A stretch of DNA of 64,000 bases, taken from Prorocentrum cordatum. Lineage: Eukaryota; Sar; Dinophyceae; Prorocentrales; Prorocentraceae. Shown here piece after piece: positions 1 to 10,271 of this stretch. A program made the translations under genes and the position numbers. Position 1 is the first letter of the stretch. Every line of letters begins with the position of its first letter. A model generated the notes under the pieces. It had not been told where the DNA came from and ran no database searches. It saw nothing but the letters and a program-made list of their open reading frames with translations. Location: positions 569,680 to 633,679 of the forward strand of contig CAUYUJ010018616.1 of NCBI GenBank assembly GCA_963575745.1, read 5' to 3'.

Positions 1-834
1 ATATGGAGAGCTGCCTCGGATCAGAGGTGTCCTCTTTCTCAACTGGGGGGGAGTCATCCTGAACCAAAAGAGCTACGGAAGGCCCAGTGTGGAGTAGCAC
101 GTCGGATCAGGCGGGGGACAAGAAGCCACAACAACATAAGCTGGAGCAGCAATCACTTTCGGGAAAGGAGCAGGCGCAGGACATGATCACACATATGAGA
201 GAGGCAGATGATAACATATGGTAGTGGGAAGAGGAGGATGAGTACGAGGATGAGGAGTAGGCGCATGAGAACGACGGGGATGGAAGGGGCAAATGATGGA
301 GGAGGAGCCTCCCCTCTATCCCCTCCCGCCCCCTCGCCTCCTTTCATGTTCATTACGCTCCCGTGCTCTCCCGTTCCCTCTCGTCAGGTCCCCCCCCGCA
401 GTTCCGCTCCACCCCGACGTTCTCCCCCCGTCATTGACCCCTCCTGGCGGACTGGGAAAGACTACGCAGTTCTGCTGCCATATGCTACGCTGGGCCGCTG
501 GTGGCTCAAGAACCCCGGCCGGCACGCCCGCACGCGGGCACACCAATTGCGAACACCGCCAGAGAATGCCCGCTCCACTCTCCGCTCCGCTCTGACCCGA
601 CACCCCCTGCCCTCGTCACCCATGCCTCCCCCGGCCCCTGCCCGTGCCCAGCCCCGCCCTCCGCGCCAGGCGCCGTCCCTGATCGGCGGGTGTGGTGTCG
701 CAGCCATGCACTTGAGAGGCGCAGGGCCAAGAGGGCGAGCCCGGTGTATGGAGGATGATGCTGTGCTGAGGAGGACGAGGAGGAGCACTGGCGGACGAAG
801 AGCCGTGTACCACAAACTTGTCCGCCATCGGGGA
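1..834. other. no supported gene
   Basis: Purine-rich stretches and proline/arginine-coding low complexity are all I see. The longest open frame here (208-987, plus) is compositionally driven and has no recognisable domain. Confidence 0.5.
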
Positions 835-973
835 CGCCTGTCCCAGAGCGGCTGGAGCAGGAGGACGAGGAGGAGGAGGAAGAAGAGGACGAGGAGATGT
901 CCCAGAGCGGCTGCAGATGGCTTACACATACAAAGGCACGTCGGGAGAAAACTCAGCCGCTCTGGGACAGGCG
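835..973. mobile_element. 139-bp inverted-repeat element
   Basis: The ends are a perfect 20-bp inverted repeat (CGCCTGTCCCAGAGCGGCTG at 835-854 and its complement at 954-973). A third, direct copy of the 14-bp core lies inside at 900-913. The element sits between two 11-bp inverted repeats (793-803 and 1005-1015), the outer of which touches the exon candidate at 1000-1149, so it may lie inside an intron. Confidence 0.55.
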
Positions 974-999
974 GGCACGACGGTTGAACAGCTGATGGT

Positions 1000-1149
1000 C
1001 TACCGCTCTTCGTCCACGAAGGACGTGGGGGAGGCCTCGTCTGGATCCAGGTCCATCATGTGCGCGATGCCGTACCACTTCTTGTAGGCCGCCACGAACT
1101 GGGACTCGAACATGCCGAACTTCCCCACGACGCGCTTCCTCGCCCAAGC
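1000..1149 (-). CDS. candidate exon, unknown protein
   Basis: The minus-strand frame from 1149 down to a TAG at 1000-1002 gives about 49 residues of non-repetitive, mixed composition, including KFGMFESQFVAAYKKWYG and MMDLDPDEASPTSF. It is flanked by low-complexity DNA, so it stands out as coding. I do not recognise the family. The reading may end at a splice donor instead of the TAG: a GT occurs at the stop and a GA a few codons earlier, and the GA lies at the tip of an inverted repeat with 793-803. On the 5' side there is an AG in the GAGGAAG context. No start codon can be assigned, so this is at best one exon of a larger gene whose other exons I cannot place. Confidence 0.35.
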   Translation of the reverse strand, partial: AWARKRVVGKFGMFESQFVAAYKKWYGIAHMMDLDPDEASPTSFVDEER

Positions 1150-1295
1150 CCCCCTTCGCTCTGATCCCGGCCCTCACTCATCGTCCTAACATTGATCCGC
1201 CCCCAGTACTATATCTTTCTCTCGCCCGAGTTATAACCCACATGCCCCGTCTCAACGGCATCTCCTCCTCTCTCTCCTTCCCTTCCTCTCTCTTC

Positions 1296-1400
1296 CTCTG
1301 TTTATTATTCGTAGTAGTATAACTACCAGTATATCACTATTTGCAAGTGTATGAATAATTTATGTGTACTATATATATATATATATAATCTTCTTATATG
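1296..1400. other. AT-rich island
   Basis: About 100 bp of AT-rich sequence, including a short TA run near 1371-1388, in otherwise GC-rich DNA. No gene was seen from 1150 to 1556. Confidence 0.5.
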
Positions 1401-1556
1401 TTTGCAAGCGGGGGGGGGGGGAACACCCCGTCCCCCCCCCCAACAACTGCACCCCCAAGATCGCGGGGTTCTGGGCCCCCCAGACATCCTTGCCAAAGGT
1501 CCCCCGGCTCATGCCAGACCTCCCAGGGCGCTCAGCCGGGTCCTGCCAGCAGGCCC

Positions 1557-2172
1557 CGAAGCGATCAGAAGAGAGGCCGAAGAAAAGACCCAAGACAGCA
1601 CAAGAGCGCTCCAAGAAGGACCCAGAGAGGGCCTCCAGAGGCCCCCAAGACGGCCCAGGAGGCCCTCAACTGGGTGGGCTCCCAGAGTGCAGAATTCCCT
1701 TCGCTCCAAGCCTGGATTTTCAGCACATTCGCTGTTCGGGTCTTAGCAGCGTCCAAAACAGCAAGGCCTCCAGTTTTGCCCCAAGACGGCCCCAGAGATC
1801 CCCAAGAGAGCCTCTAGACGGCCTGGATGGCCCCAAGACTGCCCAAGGGAGCCCCAACTGAGCCAAAAAGAAGCCCAACATGCCCTCACAAGGCCCCGAA
1901 GCGATCAGAGCGGTGATCAGAGAGGCCGAAGAAAAGACCCAAAACAGCACAAGAGCGCTCCAAGAAGGACCCAGAGAGGGCCTCCGGAGGGCCCCAAGAC
2001 GGCCCAGGAGGCCCTCAACAGGGCTCCCAGAATGCAAACGTCGCTTCATTGCTTTCGGGAAACGTGCCTTTTCAGCGCAATCGCTGTTCGGAGCTTAGCA
2101 ACGTCCAAGACAGCCAAGAAGGCCTCCAGCATCGCCCCAAGACGGCCCCAGAGACCCCCCAAGACTGCCCAA
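1557..2172. repeat. two tandem ~337-bp degenerate units
   Basis: The block at 1557-1893 is repeated from 1894 onward with many substitutions. Both start with CGAAGCGATCAGA, continue with AGAGGCCGAAGAAAAGACCC and AAGAAGGACCCAGAGAGGG, and both contain a TTTTCAGC...TCGCTGTTCGG stretch. Each unit is internally made of CCAAGACGGCCC-like words. A related array with a similar unit length lies at 50640-51340. Confidence 0.65.
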
Positions 2173-2179
2173 GAGGACC

Positions 2180-2930
2180 CCCCCCCGAGACTGCCCGAGG
2201 AGACCACCGCGCCCGAGGCGGCGTCTGCCCTGGTGCCCGCGGCGCCCTCCCCAAGACTGGAGGCCGCGCGTCGGAACAAGCGGCGCGGCGACGTGCTGGG
2301 GGGGGGCGGGGCGGACCCTCGGGCCGGGGGTCGGGCCCGGGGCGAGCCAGTCCTGAACAGAGCTGCCTGCGGCGGAGTGGCGCGGTGGGGAGAGGGGCAC
2401 CGCCGCAGCAGAGGAGGGTGGGCAGCGGGCAGCAGGAGGCGAGAGGCGAGAGGGCGGAGTCGAGAAGGGGGGGGGGGGGGGCGAAAGCGAGGAGCGCATG
2501 CGCCACGCAGCAGAAGAACGGAACCTCGGGCGAGCTGTTAGGACAGCTCACTCTAACGTGTACCACCTCGGTCTAGCAGCCTTCAGTGGCCTCGAGCGGC
2601 CCTTCGTGTGTCATAGAAGCAGCCTCTAGTGGCATTTAGTCGCCGTCGAAGGGGCGAGCACCAAAGGACATCGGGCCACGTGAATATCCAGCTCTCGCTC
2701 AGACTGGCCGCGCGCCATGTGCATCTGGAACTTCTGGGCAGACCTCTCGCGAGACCCGGCAGGACGCCCGCGCGGCCGTGGAAAAGTCCCGCCTCCGATC
2801 CAAAGTTGGAAGGGGGGAGCAGGAAGAGTGGGAGGTTGAGGAGGCGATGGAGGAGGAAGAGGAGGTGCAGGAGGAGGACGACGACGAAGACGATGAGAAG
2901 GCGTGTGTCGACAATGTCGGCCTCCAGAAC
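2180..2930. other. no supported gene
   Basis: GC-rich sequence with G and C runs, then a short GGA-rich block near 2830-2900. No coding motif or inverted-repeat element was recognised. Confidence 0.45.
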
Positions 2931-2935
2931 TGTCT

Positions 2936-3922
2936 CTAGGCGAGAAAGCTGCCCCCAAAGAAAGAGTCGAGAGCTTTGGGGCTCACGGGTCCAAAATTCA
3001 TAACGGTGCAGGTCTGGGGAACGGTACAGTCAAGCTTGATTGGAGAGGACACGCAAGAGGACACAAGACTTTTCCCAGGGACACAGTGCCATAATAATGT
3101 AAGAGACATGGGTCGCCAAACACAGGACGCAAGGGCACCATGGATTTTGCAGGGCCGACCTACTAATCGATCTCGACAGCAGGATGAGAAGATGGAGATA
3201 GAGAGGGGCGAGGGAGGATAAGGATGAGGACGAAGAGTGCACGAAGTCCATGAGGGAGCAGTCCAGGTGTAGATGCACTGGGCAGCTCTCAGGGCTCTGG
3301 TGTGCTCAATATGGGCCCTGCCCGTCGTAATCTGGGCAATGTCGTACAGCTTGTGCAACAGGGCATGTCGCAGCGCGTCACGCCGCGGTTCGTCATCATC
3401 CTTGGGCTGGCAGCCAGAGCCCAAGTCGAACAGTAAGACGTGCCGAGGGTAACCATCGCGGCAAGGTTGCCGCATGACTACACTTGATGCAACACCTTGC
3501 CATCTACATAGAATTGCGCTGCACCGGGCTCCAAATACTACACATGGTTCTCCGCTGCCTGCCAGAGGCGCCAGGAACGGCCTGCCGAGCATGCGGCGCT
3601 GGGCGGCGATGCCGCTGCTCACCTCGAAGGTGACACTGTCAATCGGTACAAGGTGGCGCGCGGTGCCGCTGACCATGCCGACGCGGCACGCAGTGCACAG
3701 CGAGCTTGCGCGAGCATGCATTCCAGAGGAGGGACGTGCAGACGACAATCGTGGCAAGTGGTTTGTGGCCTCGAGGACGGCCCATGCCCGCCGCGCAGCA
3801 CAGCCTCGCGCCCGATTTCTCGGACGCAGCACTCGCGTGGCAGCTGCGCTCACTGGTGCTAGGTGGCTTGGCCCGCGGAGCGTGAGAAGCACACGGGGCG
3901 CCCCAGGAAGCTGAACACACAA
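2936..3922 (-). CDS. open reading frame, possible exon(s), unknown
   Basis: A 328-codon minus-strand frame is open through non-repetitive DNA. Its central part (about 3250-3700) has balanced composition, with words such as PIDSVTFEVSSGIAAQ, GEPCVVFGARCSAILC and ALRHALLHKLYDIAQ. The two ends look like non-coding sequence read through. In this genome real genes are split, so the likely content is one or more exons inside the open frame, not a 328-residue protein. No domain is recognised, and there is no credible start or promoter. It could also be a chance frame in GC-rich DNA. Confidence 0.3.
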   Translation of the reverse strand: MCVQLPGAPRVLLTLRGPSHLAPVSAAATRVLRPRNRARGCAARRAWAVLEATNHLPRLSSARPSSGMHARASSLCTACRVGMVSGTARHLVPIDSVTFEVSSGIAAQRRMLGRPFLAPLAGSGEPCVVFGARCSAILCRWQGVASSVVMRQPCRDGYPRHVLLFDLGSGCQPKDDDEPRRDALRHALLHKLYDIAQITTGRAHIEHTRALRAAQCIYTWTAPSWTSCTLRPHPYPPSPLSISIFSSCCRDRLVGRPCKIHGALASCVWRPMSLTLLWHCVPGKSLVSSCVSSPIKLDCTVPQTCTVMNFGPVSPKALDSFFGGSFLA

Positions 3923-3994
3923 ACGGCTGGATTCGCGCGTGGGACATCCCGGAATTGAGCAGGGACCGACCGTCCCGGCATTCCTGTAGTCCTA

Positions 3995-4118
3995 CCACGA
4001 AATGTCCTTAGAACCTAAAACTATTCTAAGAACAACAAAAACAAGGTTCTAAGAACATAACCCCGATTGGTTGAAACAAGACAGTCTCAACCAGACATGT
4101 TCTAAGAACATCTCGTGG
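3995..4118. mobile_element. 124-bp AT-rich inverted-repeat element
   Basis: The left end CCACGAAATGTCCTTAGAAC mirrors the right end (TGTTCTAAGAACATCTCGTGG at 4098-4118) with few mismatches. The word TTCTAAGAAC or a close variant recurs four times between 4030 and 4140. The base composition is much richer in A and T than the flanks. Confidence 0.5.
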
Positions 4119-4462
4119 AAACCACGCAAGGTTCTGAGAACATTGTTTGGCAGGGCCACAGGCGACCCAGGACGCTTCGCCACTGCTTGACGGAGGCCAC
4201 CCGCTGCATATGCACACGCGTAAGCCCGGCGTGCCCGGCCCCAGATGGGGCCGAGCGCTGGAAGGGCGCCCGGCGCGCAGGCCCGCCGCGTCACGATCAG
4301 CCAGCTTCCCGACGCTGCGTGGCGCAGCTCTCCCTGCGCTGAGGGCCATCTGCCAGGCCACGGCGCAGCAGCTTGACGACGTCGAGGCCCAGGGAATGGC
4401 TGGCCCAGGCCGACGACTCCAGGGGACTGCTGGCATCCACTCCGTCCCACCTTCGTCACTCT

Positions 4463-4603
4463 GAAGTGAAGCTCGCTTTTTGCTGGGCGGTGGTGGAAAC
4501 GCTGGCAGGGGCGGGGCAGACGAGCCACCGCATGCACGCTTTGGGCGAGCGCTTCGCGTGCAAGTTCGGCTGCCAGGCCGAGAACGGTACCGGCCACCAA
4601 CTT
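4463..4603 (+). pseudogene. fragment resembling the C-terminal tail of a dinoflagellate LINE protein
   Basis: The plus-strand frame encodes a tryptophan/alanine helix followed by TSHRMHALGE, then CKFGC and a downstream histidine. From memory, many dinoflagellate RT proteins end with a similar arrangement (Thr/Ser-x-Arg-Met-His, then Cys-x-Phe-Gly-Cys, then a His/Cys pair). Here the second His/Cys pair is not visible: the frame runs into Lys/Asp-rich and then GGA-repeat sequence. No RT core is present nearby, so this would be a short relic. A host exon with a zinc-binding motif is the alternative. Confidence 0.35.
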
Positions 4604-4680
4604 AAAAAGGAAGACGACAAGGAGAAACACGAGCGAGTGGTCGACGACGACCGGGAAGGGGACAAGGACCAGGAGCTGAG

Positions 4681-4745
4681 CAGCAGGAGGAGGAGGAGGA
4701 GGAGGAGGAGGAGGAGGAGGAGGAGGAGGAGGAGGAGGAGGGGGC
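4681..4745. repeat. GGA microsatellite
   Basis: Nearly pure (GGA)n, with a second short tract at 4828-4849. Confidence 0.9.
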
Positions 4746-5199
4746 CTGAGGGCCTGGAGGAAGAGAAGGACTGGAAAGAAACGGATTTGACGGGGACGCG
4801 GAGGCCGCTAGGGAAGGGGAGCATACTGAGGAGGAGGAGGAGGAGGAGGCGAAACATAGGAGACAGACCGGGGAGAAATGCACGCATGAACATAACATAA
4901 TGGAAGGGACAAAGGACCGCGAGCGATCACGAGGAGGAGGGGGGAATCGCTCGAAGCGCCAGGGAAGCAACTCGTAGCGGAACAGCCTCTGCCCCCCTCC
5001 TGACACACACGAGAGCACCGCTAGCGCGACAAGTCTCCGAAATGCTGGCGCGCGCCACCCGCAAGGGTGCAAACGCGTGCGCGGAGACGGCTGGGCCAGA
5101 TCCTGGCACGGCACTGGGTGGGCGAGGCGGGGGCACGACGAGGCGGCGCCGAAGAAGAGCGGAAGCAACGTGCCGCTCCTGCTGGCCCTGCAGCCCGCG

Positions 5200-5322
5200 T
5201 GGGGCCGCCAGGCTGCGTGCATGCGGTTTTCTGTAGCACACTGACCTCATTCGCAACGCGGATATTGAGAACGGCCTGACTCCCCTCCTGCACGGCAGTA
5301 CCCCCAGGGCCCAACGGCACAT
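5200..5322 (-). CDS. possible short exon, unknown
   Basis: The minus-strand frame includes AVQEGSQAVLNIRVANEVSV, which has a more protein-like composition than the surrounding GC-rich DNA. No family is recognised and no splice sites are assigned. A chance frame is equally possible. Confidence 0.2.
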
Positions 5323-5407
5323 GTTTCAGGACTCAGAAGAACAACGCTGTTAGGGCGTCACGCATTCTGGAGCTGTGTGTTCTCAACCTCAGGGCTCCCA
5401 AGGTAGA

Positions 5408-5652
5408 GGCCTCCTAGATAGGGTCGGAGTAGATGGGGTCGGAGGATCGCGCCGCATCGCCGATGCATCGGCGATGCATCGGCGATGCATCGGCGATGCA
5501 TCGGTGATGCGATGCATCGTCGTCGACGTCGGCGATGCATCGGCAATGTCGACGTGAAGCAAATCGGGCCCCACATCGAGCCACATCGGCAATGCACCGG
5601 CGATGCGGCTCGGTCCTCCGACCCCATCTACTCCAACCCCATCCAGGAGGCC
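5408..5652. mobile_element. MITE family E, copy 1
   Basis: Long imperfect terminal inverted repeats of about 60 bp start with GGCCTCCTAGAT and contain GGGGTCGGAGGATCG. The interior is a run of the palindromic word CATCGCCGATGCATCGGCGATG. TAGA flanks both ends, a possible 4-bp target duplication. Related copies lie at 10004-10153 and 18017-18130. Confidence 0.7.
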
Positions 5653-6112
5653 TAGATAAGCTGCTCCAGCGCGCAGCGAGAGTGCTCTCGCCAACCAGCG
5701 CCAGGACGGAGCTCAGCTCAGCCCCGAAGAACGCCTCAAGGCGCCTGCTGCGCCCCGAGGCCCCGCCGCTCGAACGAGTGGGGGCCCCGAAGCCGCTGCT
5801 TGTGGCGCCCAAGGGGCAACCAGAACGCAATGAGGGGCCCAGCGCGGCGCACGGGCACGGCGCGGCACGCGCGCGGCACACCTCCGCCACTCCGCAGCAC
5901 AGCACGGGCGCCGCACGGCACACGGGCGCTGCACACGGCACCCGGGCGTCACGCCTCTTCGCCTTGTGGAGACCTCGGCAGCCAGCTCTGGCGGTGCTGC
6001 GGGCCCCAAGAGTGTACACCACCACCACGCCGATGCCTCCTCCCTCCTCTGCCCTCCTGTCCCTTTCCTCGCACCCTGGGTGAGGGAGGGGGTTGAGGGA
6101 GAGGGTGGTGGT

Positions 6113-6297
6113 CCCAGACCCCCGACGTCATGAATTTTTCATGACGTCGACCCCCAGCGGTCTGGACCCTTTCCCCGGGACCGGTTCTTCGTCCTGAGTT
6201 GTCTTTTGACGGTCCCGAGGATCGGTAAGGGCCCCCAAAGGCCAAAAATAATGAAAAACCTCCCGTCGTGATTTTTTCATAACTCAAGGGGGTCTGG
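6113..6297. mobile_element. MITE family B, copy 1 (185 bp)
   Basis: It begins CCCAGACCCCCGACGTCATG and ends GGGGGTCTGG. One end carries a sub-hairpin (GACGTCATGA...TCATGACGTC). The interior includes CCCCGGGACCGGTT and GACGGTCCCGAGG. Copies at 21242 and 21664 have the same 185-bp length. Confidence 0.8.
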
Positions 6298-6436
6298 CGT
6301 AGATGTTTCCGCCCCCGTGCGCACGGCACCACCCCATCGCACTCGTGGCTCCGGCAGGCGCCGCCTCCCGAGGGGGCCAGGCTCCCGAAAGGGGAGAGAG
6401 GGCGAGGACCGCGCACGCCCTCCTCCGAGGGAGAGT

Positions 6437-6635
6437 GAGGAGGAGGAGGGAGGAGGAGGAGGGGGAGGAGGAGGAGGAGGAGGAGGAGGAGGAGGAGGAG
6501 GAGGAGGAGGAGGAGGAGGAGGAGGAGAAGGAGGAGGAGGAGGAGGAGGAGAAGGGGGAGGAGGAGGAGGAGGAGGAGGAGAAGGAGGAGGAGGAGGAGG
6601 CGGAGGAGGAGGAGGAGGAGGAGGAGGGGGAAGAG
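6437..6635. repeat. GGA microsatellite, ~200 bp
   Basis: Nearly uninterrupted (GGA)n with occasional GAA or GGG variants. It is open in several frames, so the Glu-, Gly- and Arg-rich ORFs across it are artefacts. Confidence 0.95.
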
Positions 6636-7125
6636 GGCAGGAGGACGCTCTCACGAAGCATGACGTGAACTGGCCCACCTCTCAACTTCCTCATCTAACA
6701 ACCAGTGGGGCCGACTCTGCAATCACAAGCTGTAGGCCAATGCTCAAGCCCGGCTGAGCTACCGACAGGAAGCAATGTCGGAGACAGACACGTTGGGGTG
6801 CGTGTTTGCGAGGGCGACGCCAAAGAAGCAATAGACGCAACATCATCATGCCAATTCACGCCTACACCCATTTCGTTTTTGGGAGGTAGAAGAAAGATCC
6901 GCTGCCCCTCGAGAAGCCCTAACCCTGCTCAACGCAGGTGCCGTGCGAGTCCAACCGATGATCGGTACCAGGCCGTGTCATACGAGCGTGGCCGCAACTC
7001 GGCCGCAGCTAGTGGCTGGACTTCGTGTGATTAGTTGGTTAGCTCCCGTACGTCTACACCATTTTTCGTGCCCTAGTGCGAACCTGCACCTCAGAACAGA
7101 AAAGGGGATGAGGAGGCGCAGCAGC

Positions 7126-8005
7126 GGCGGCACGAGGAGGCGGGCAGAGAGGAGGAGGTAGGGGGGGAGGAGGACCTGAAGGAGGGATGGGGCAAGGGAG
7201 GGAGGAGGGGAGGGAGGGGAGGGGAGCAGGAGGGTAGAGGGGGAGAGGGGGAAGGGAGGAGGGAGGGAGGACGGGAGGGGGGAGAGAGGGGAGTGAGGGG
7301 GGGAGGGAGGAGGGGAGAGGGGGAGAGCACAAGCCAGGTGCGCAAGCGTCATCTCTGACGTCCTACCCCTCCCTCCCATCCCTTACCACTGCGTAGATCT
7401 ACTCTCTATTCGCACAGTCGGATGTCGAACAGGGCAACGATCCCGCGAGAGCACGCGATGTATGGTATAGCAGGGCATAGCATGGCATAGAAGAGCACGG
7501 CCACAGCCGACGTCGTCGTGTGGAGAACTCGAACCAGTTCGACAACAAGGTCAGAGGTGACCCAACAATGGCACAGGACGGGAGATGCAAATGGACGGTT
7601 TGGAAAGCGGGGAGCGCATGAGATCAGCGCTGCAGCGGGAATACGATTTCGAAAGACCAAACCCGCAGAAATGAGACCAGCGCTACAGTGCGCTACAGTG
7701 GGAGCACGATTTGGAAGGACTGAAAGCGCGAAGCCAAAGCTGCGGCAGGAGCACGATGTGCAAGAACCGAAACAAAGAAATGAAATCAGCGCTGCAACGG
7801 GTACATGATTTGGAAGGGCTGGGAACGGGAAATAGCGGGAGCGCCATTCTGAAAGGACTGAAAACGTTAGGACGGGAAAGAAACAGATTAATTCTCAACT
7901 CGGCGGCAGGCATCCTGTGTAACAAACAATACGCGGAGGAGGCCAGGACACCTTACCAGTGTCTTGGGGGCATAGAGGAGAGTAGTATTCATATTGTGTA
8001 ATTGT
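7126..8005. repeat. composite repeat family O, copy 1
   Basis: Order of parts: a GA/GGGA purine tract; a conserved block at 7336-7387 (AGGTGCG...GTCATCTCTGACGTCCTACC); a variable part; degenerate units of about 50 bp (CAGCGCTGCAGCGGGAGCAC, then GATTTGGAAGG); a block with GGCATCCTGTGTAA and AATACGCGGAGG; and the terminus TATTCATATTGTGTAATTG. Copy 2 follows directly and copy 3 is at 28545-29265. Confidence 0.7.
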
Positions 8006-9031
8006 ATGGGGAGGGGCGGGGGGAGGGAGGGGGGGAGGGGGAGAGCCAAGCTAGGTGCGCTCGCGTCATATCTGACGTCCTACCCCTCCCTCCCATCCCT
8101 TACCATGGCGCTGATTTTCTCTATCCGCGGACGCGTGTCGTAGCGGACCTGTGGCTCCGCGCGCGCGTGCGTAGTGGGTGGTGGTGCACGTGCGTGCGTG
8201 CGTGCGTGTGTGCGTGGTTGTCGTGTGGTGGTGGTGGTGGTAGGGTGGTGGTGGTGGTGGTGGTGGTGGTGGTGGTGGTGGTGGTGGTGGTGGTGGTGGT
8301 GGTGGTGGTGTGTGTAGTGGTGGTGTGTGATACTGGTGCTGGTGCTGGTGGTGGTGTGGTGGTGGTGGTGGTGGTGGCGGTGGTGGTGGTGGTGGTGTCG
8401 GTGCGGCGCGGTGGTGCGGGGTGGTGCTGGCGGTGGTGCTGGTGGCGGGGTGGTGCTGGCGGTGCGGCGGGGTGGTGGTGGTGGTGGTGGTGGTGGTGGT
8501 GGTGGTGGCGGTGGTGGTAGTGGTGGTGGTGGTGGTGGTGATGGTGGTGGTGGTGGTGCTGGTGGTGGTGGTGCTGGTGGTGGTGGTGTTGGTACTGGTG
8601 CTGGTGCTGGTGGTGGTTGTGGTGTGTGGTGGTGGTGGTGGTGGTGGTGGTGGTGGTGGTGGTGGTGGTGGTGGTGGTGGTGGTGGTGGTGGTGGCGGTG
8701 CGGCGCGGTGGTGGCGGGCGGATGGGCGCGCGAGAAAAAAGGCCCGCGCTGGGGCGAGAACGCCATCCTGAACGACGGAGGCCAAACACCGATCCGAAAA
8801 TGAGGCCCACGCTGCAGCGGGAGCACGATTCGGAACGATTCGGGAGCAGAAATGAGGCCGGCGCCTCAACGAGAGCAGCATTTTGGGAAAAAATGACGCC
8901 GGCGCCTCAGCGAGAGTCGTTTCCCGGGATTTCCCGGGCATCCTGTGTAAAAAACAGTACGCGGAGGGTGCGCGGCCATCACCTGGACGCCATCAGGGGA
9001 AGAGGGAGAGTATATTCATATTGAGTAATTG
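8006..9031. repeat. composite repeat family O, copy 2, with GGT expansion
   Basis: Same order of parts as copy 1: purine tract; AGGTGCGCTCGCGTCATATC block at 8051; the degenerate GCAGCGGGAGCACGATT units; GGCATCCTGTGTAA at 8938; and a terminus near 9031. It carries a GGT microsatellite of about 475 bp (8220-8695) that the other copies lack. Tandem adjacency to copy 1 suggests unequal exchange or serial insertion. Confidence 0.7.
8220..8695. repeat. GGT/ACC microsatellite
   Basis: About 475 bp of (GGT)n with GCT and GGC interruptions. Val-, Gly- and Trp-rich frames on one strand and His-, Thr- and Pro-rich frames on the other are composition artefacts. Confidence 0.95.
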
Positions 9032-9137
9032 TAAAGAAAATCGACGACGAGGCTCACCACTTGACGGACCCCGGCAAGCAGACGAGGCTACTGAGCCGGG
9101 CCCTGAAGCCAGAAGTCAGTGACTCGGCCACTGCTCT

Positions 9138-9610
9138 TTGAGGCCGATGAAGACGACGACGACGACGACGACAACGACGACGACGGCGACGACGACGCGA
9201 CGACGGCGACGGCTACAGCGACGGCGACGGCGACGGCGACAACGACGGCGACGGCGACCACGACGACGACTGCGGCGGACCCACAGGCGCGCCCAGTCAG
9301 CGGGGCGTCGGCCACGACCGGCTCCCAGATGTCCACAGGGACGTCTGGCTCCAGGCACCTTCGTCTCCACTGCCGCAGACGCCGTGGTCAGGTGTCACTC
9401 GTCAGTAGTCGTCGGTCGTCTGTAGACAGTCTTCGGTCCTCAGTTGTCGTCGGTCGTCGGTCGTAAGTCGTCGGTCGTCCGTTGTAAGTCTTCAGACGTC
9501 GGTCGTCGGTCGTCAGTGGCGTCGCCGACGTCGCCGCCGCCGCCGTCGTCGTCGTCGTCTTCTTCGTCGTCGTCGTCGGCGTCTGACAGAGAGAGTGGGG
9601 TGGTGATGCC
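9138..9610. repeat. GAC-type then GTC-type triplet repeats
   Basis: (GAC)n with GGC variants at 9148-9270, then degenerate GTCGTCGGTCGT-like repeats at 9390-9570. The two halves are roughly reverse complements in composition. No gene was seen between 9031 and 10003. Confidence 0.8.
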
Positions 9611-10003
9611 TGTCCGTCGCCGCTGACCGATCGACAGAGAACCGATCGAATACCGAAGTTCGGGGTTAGTTTTGTGGGAGGCGTGTCTCGGTAGAACTCG
9701 GAGTGGCGCACAGACAGCCCCCGGCGGTAGCCCCGCCTGGCCTCAACGCTTGCCTCAACAGGGCCCCCGCGTAGTACAGGACGGCTTCTTTGGATACTCA
9801 AGCTCCTGATGAGCAAAAGGCACACCTGCCTGCGGCTGCAGCACCTGGGGAGACCCAAGAGTGACGAGGCGGCGGCGGTCATGCCGAAGGCATGGCCTGC
9901 ACCACGCTGCTGCGGCTGATGCTATGAGAAAACGCATCGCCAGCCACAGAGCGCGGCGGTCTCTTGGAGGCCCTCTAGACGGGGTCCGAATAGAGTAGCA
10001 GAA

Positions 10004-10153
10004 GGGGTCGGAGGATCGCGCAGCATCGCCGATACATCGGCGATGCACTGGCGACGTCGGCGATGCATCGGCGCCGCCGGCGTGGAGAACATCGGGCCCC
10101 ACACCGAGCCGCATCGCCGATGCATCGTCGATGCAGCGCGATCCTCCGACCCC
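10004..10153. mobile_element. MITE family E, copy 2
   Basis: GGGGTCGGAGGATCGCGC at the left is mirrored by GCGCGATCCTCCGACCCC at the right, with CATCGCCGAT palindromes inside. The longer outer repeat of copy 1 is only weakly preserved. Confidence 0.65.
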
Positions 10154-10271
10154 AGCTGCACGGGCTCCCTCTGCTTTGGGAGCCCACACGGCCCCCCCAA
10201 TCCGCGAGGCCAGCCTCGTGATGCACACATGCGCGCAATGCGCCGTTTGGAGACCATCATGGATTCATGTA

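Noticed and set aside
6690-6775. tRNA-like 5' half on the minus strand (GGTAGCTCAGCCGGGCTTGA)
   Set aside because: It has an A-box and a paired D stem, but no anticodon stem, no B-box and no acceptor pairing. At most a tRNA-derived fragment.
7336-8120. CRISPR-like or promoter array from the repeated ~50-bp units
   Set aside because: Units are degenerate, without uniform spacers, in a eukaryotic repeat that recurs at three places.
8002-8941. Long Val/Gly/Trp-rich or His/Thr/Pro-rich open frames, up to 291 codons
   Set aside because: They are six-frame readings of a GGT microsatellite. Frames stay open on both strands and have no non-repetitive domain.
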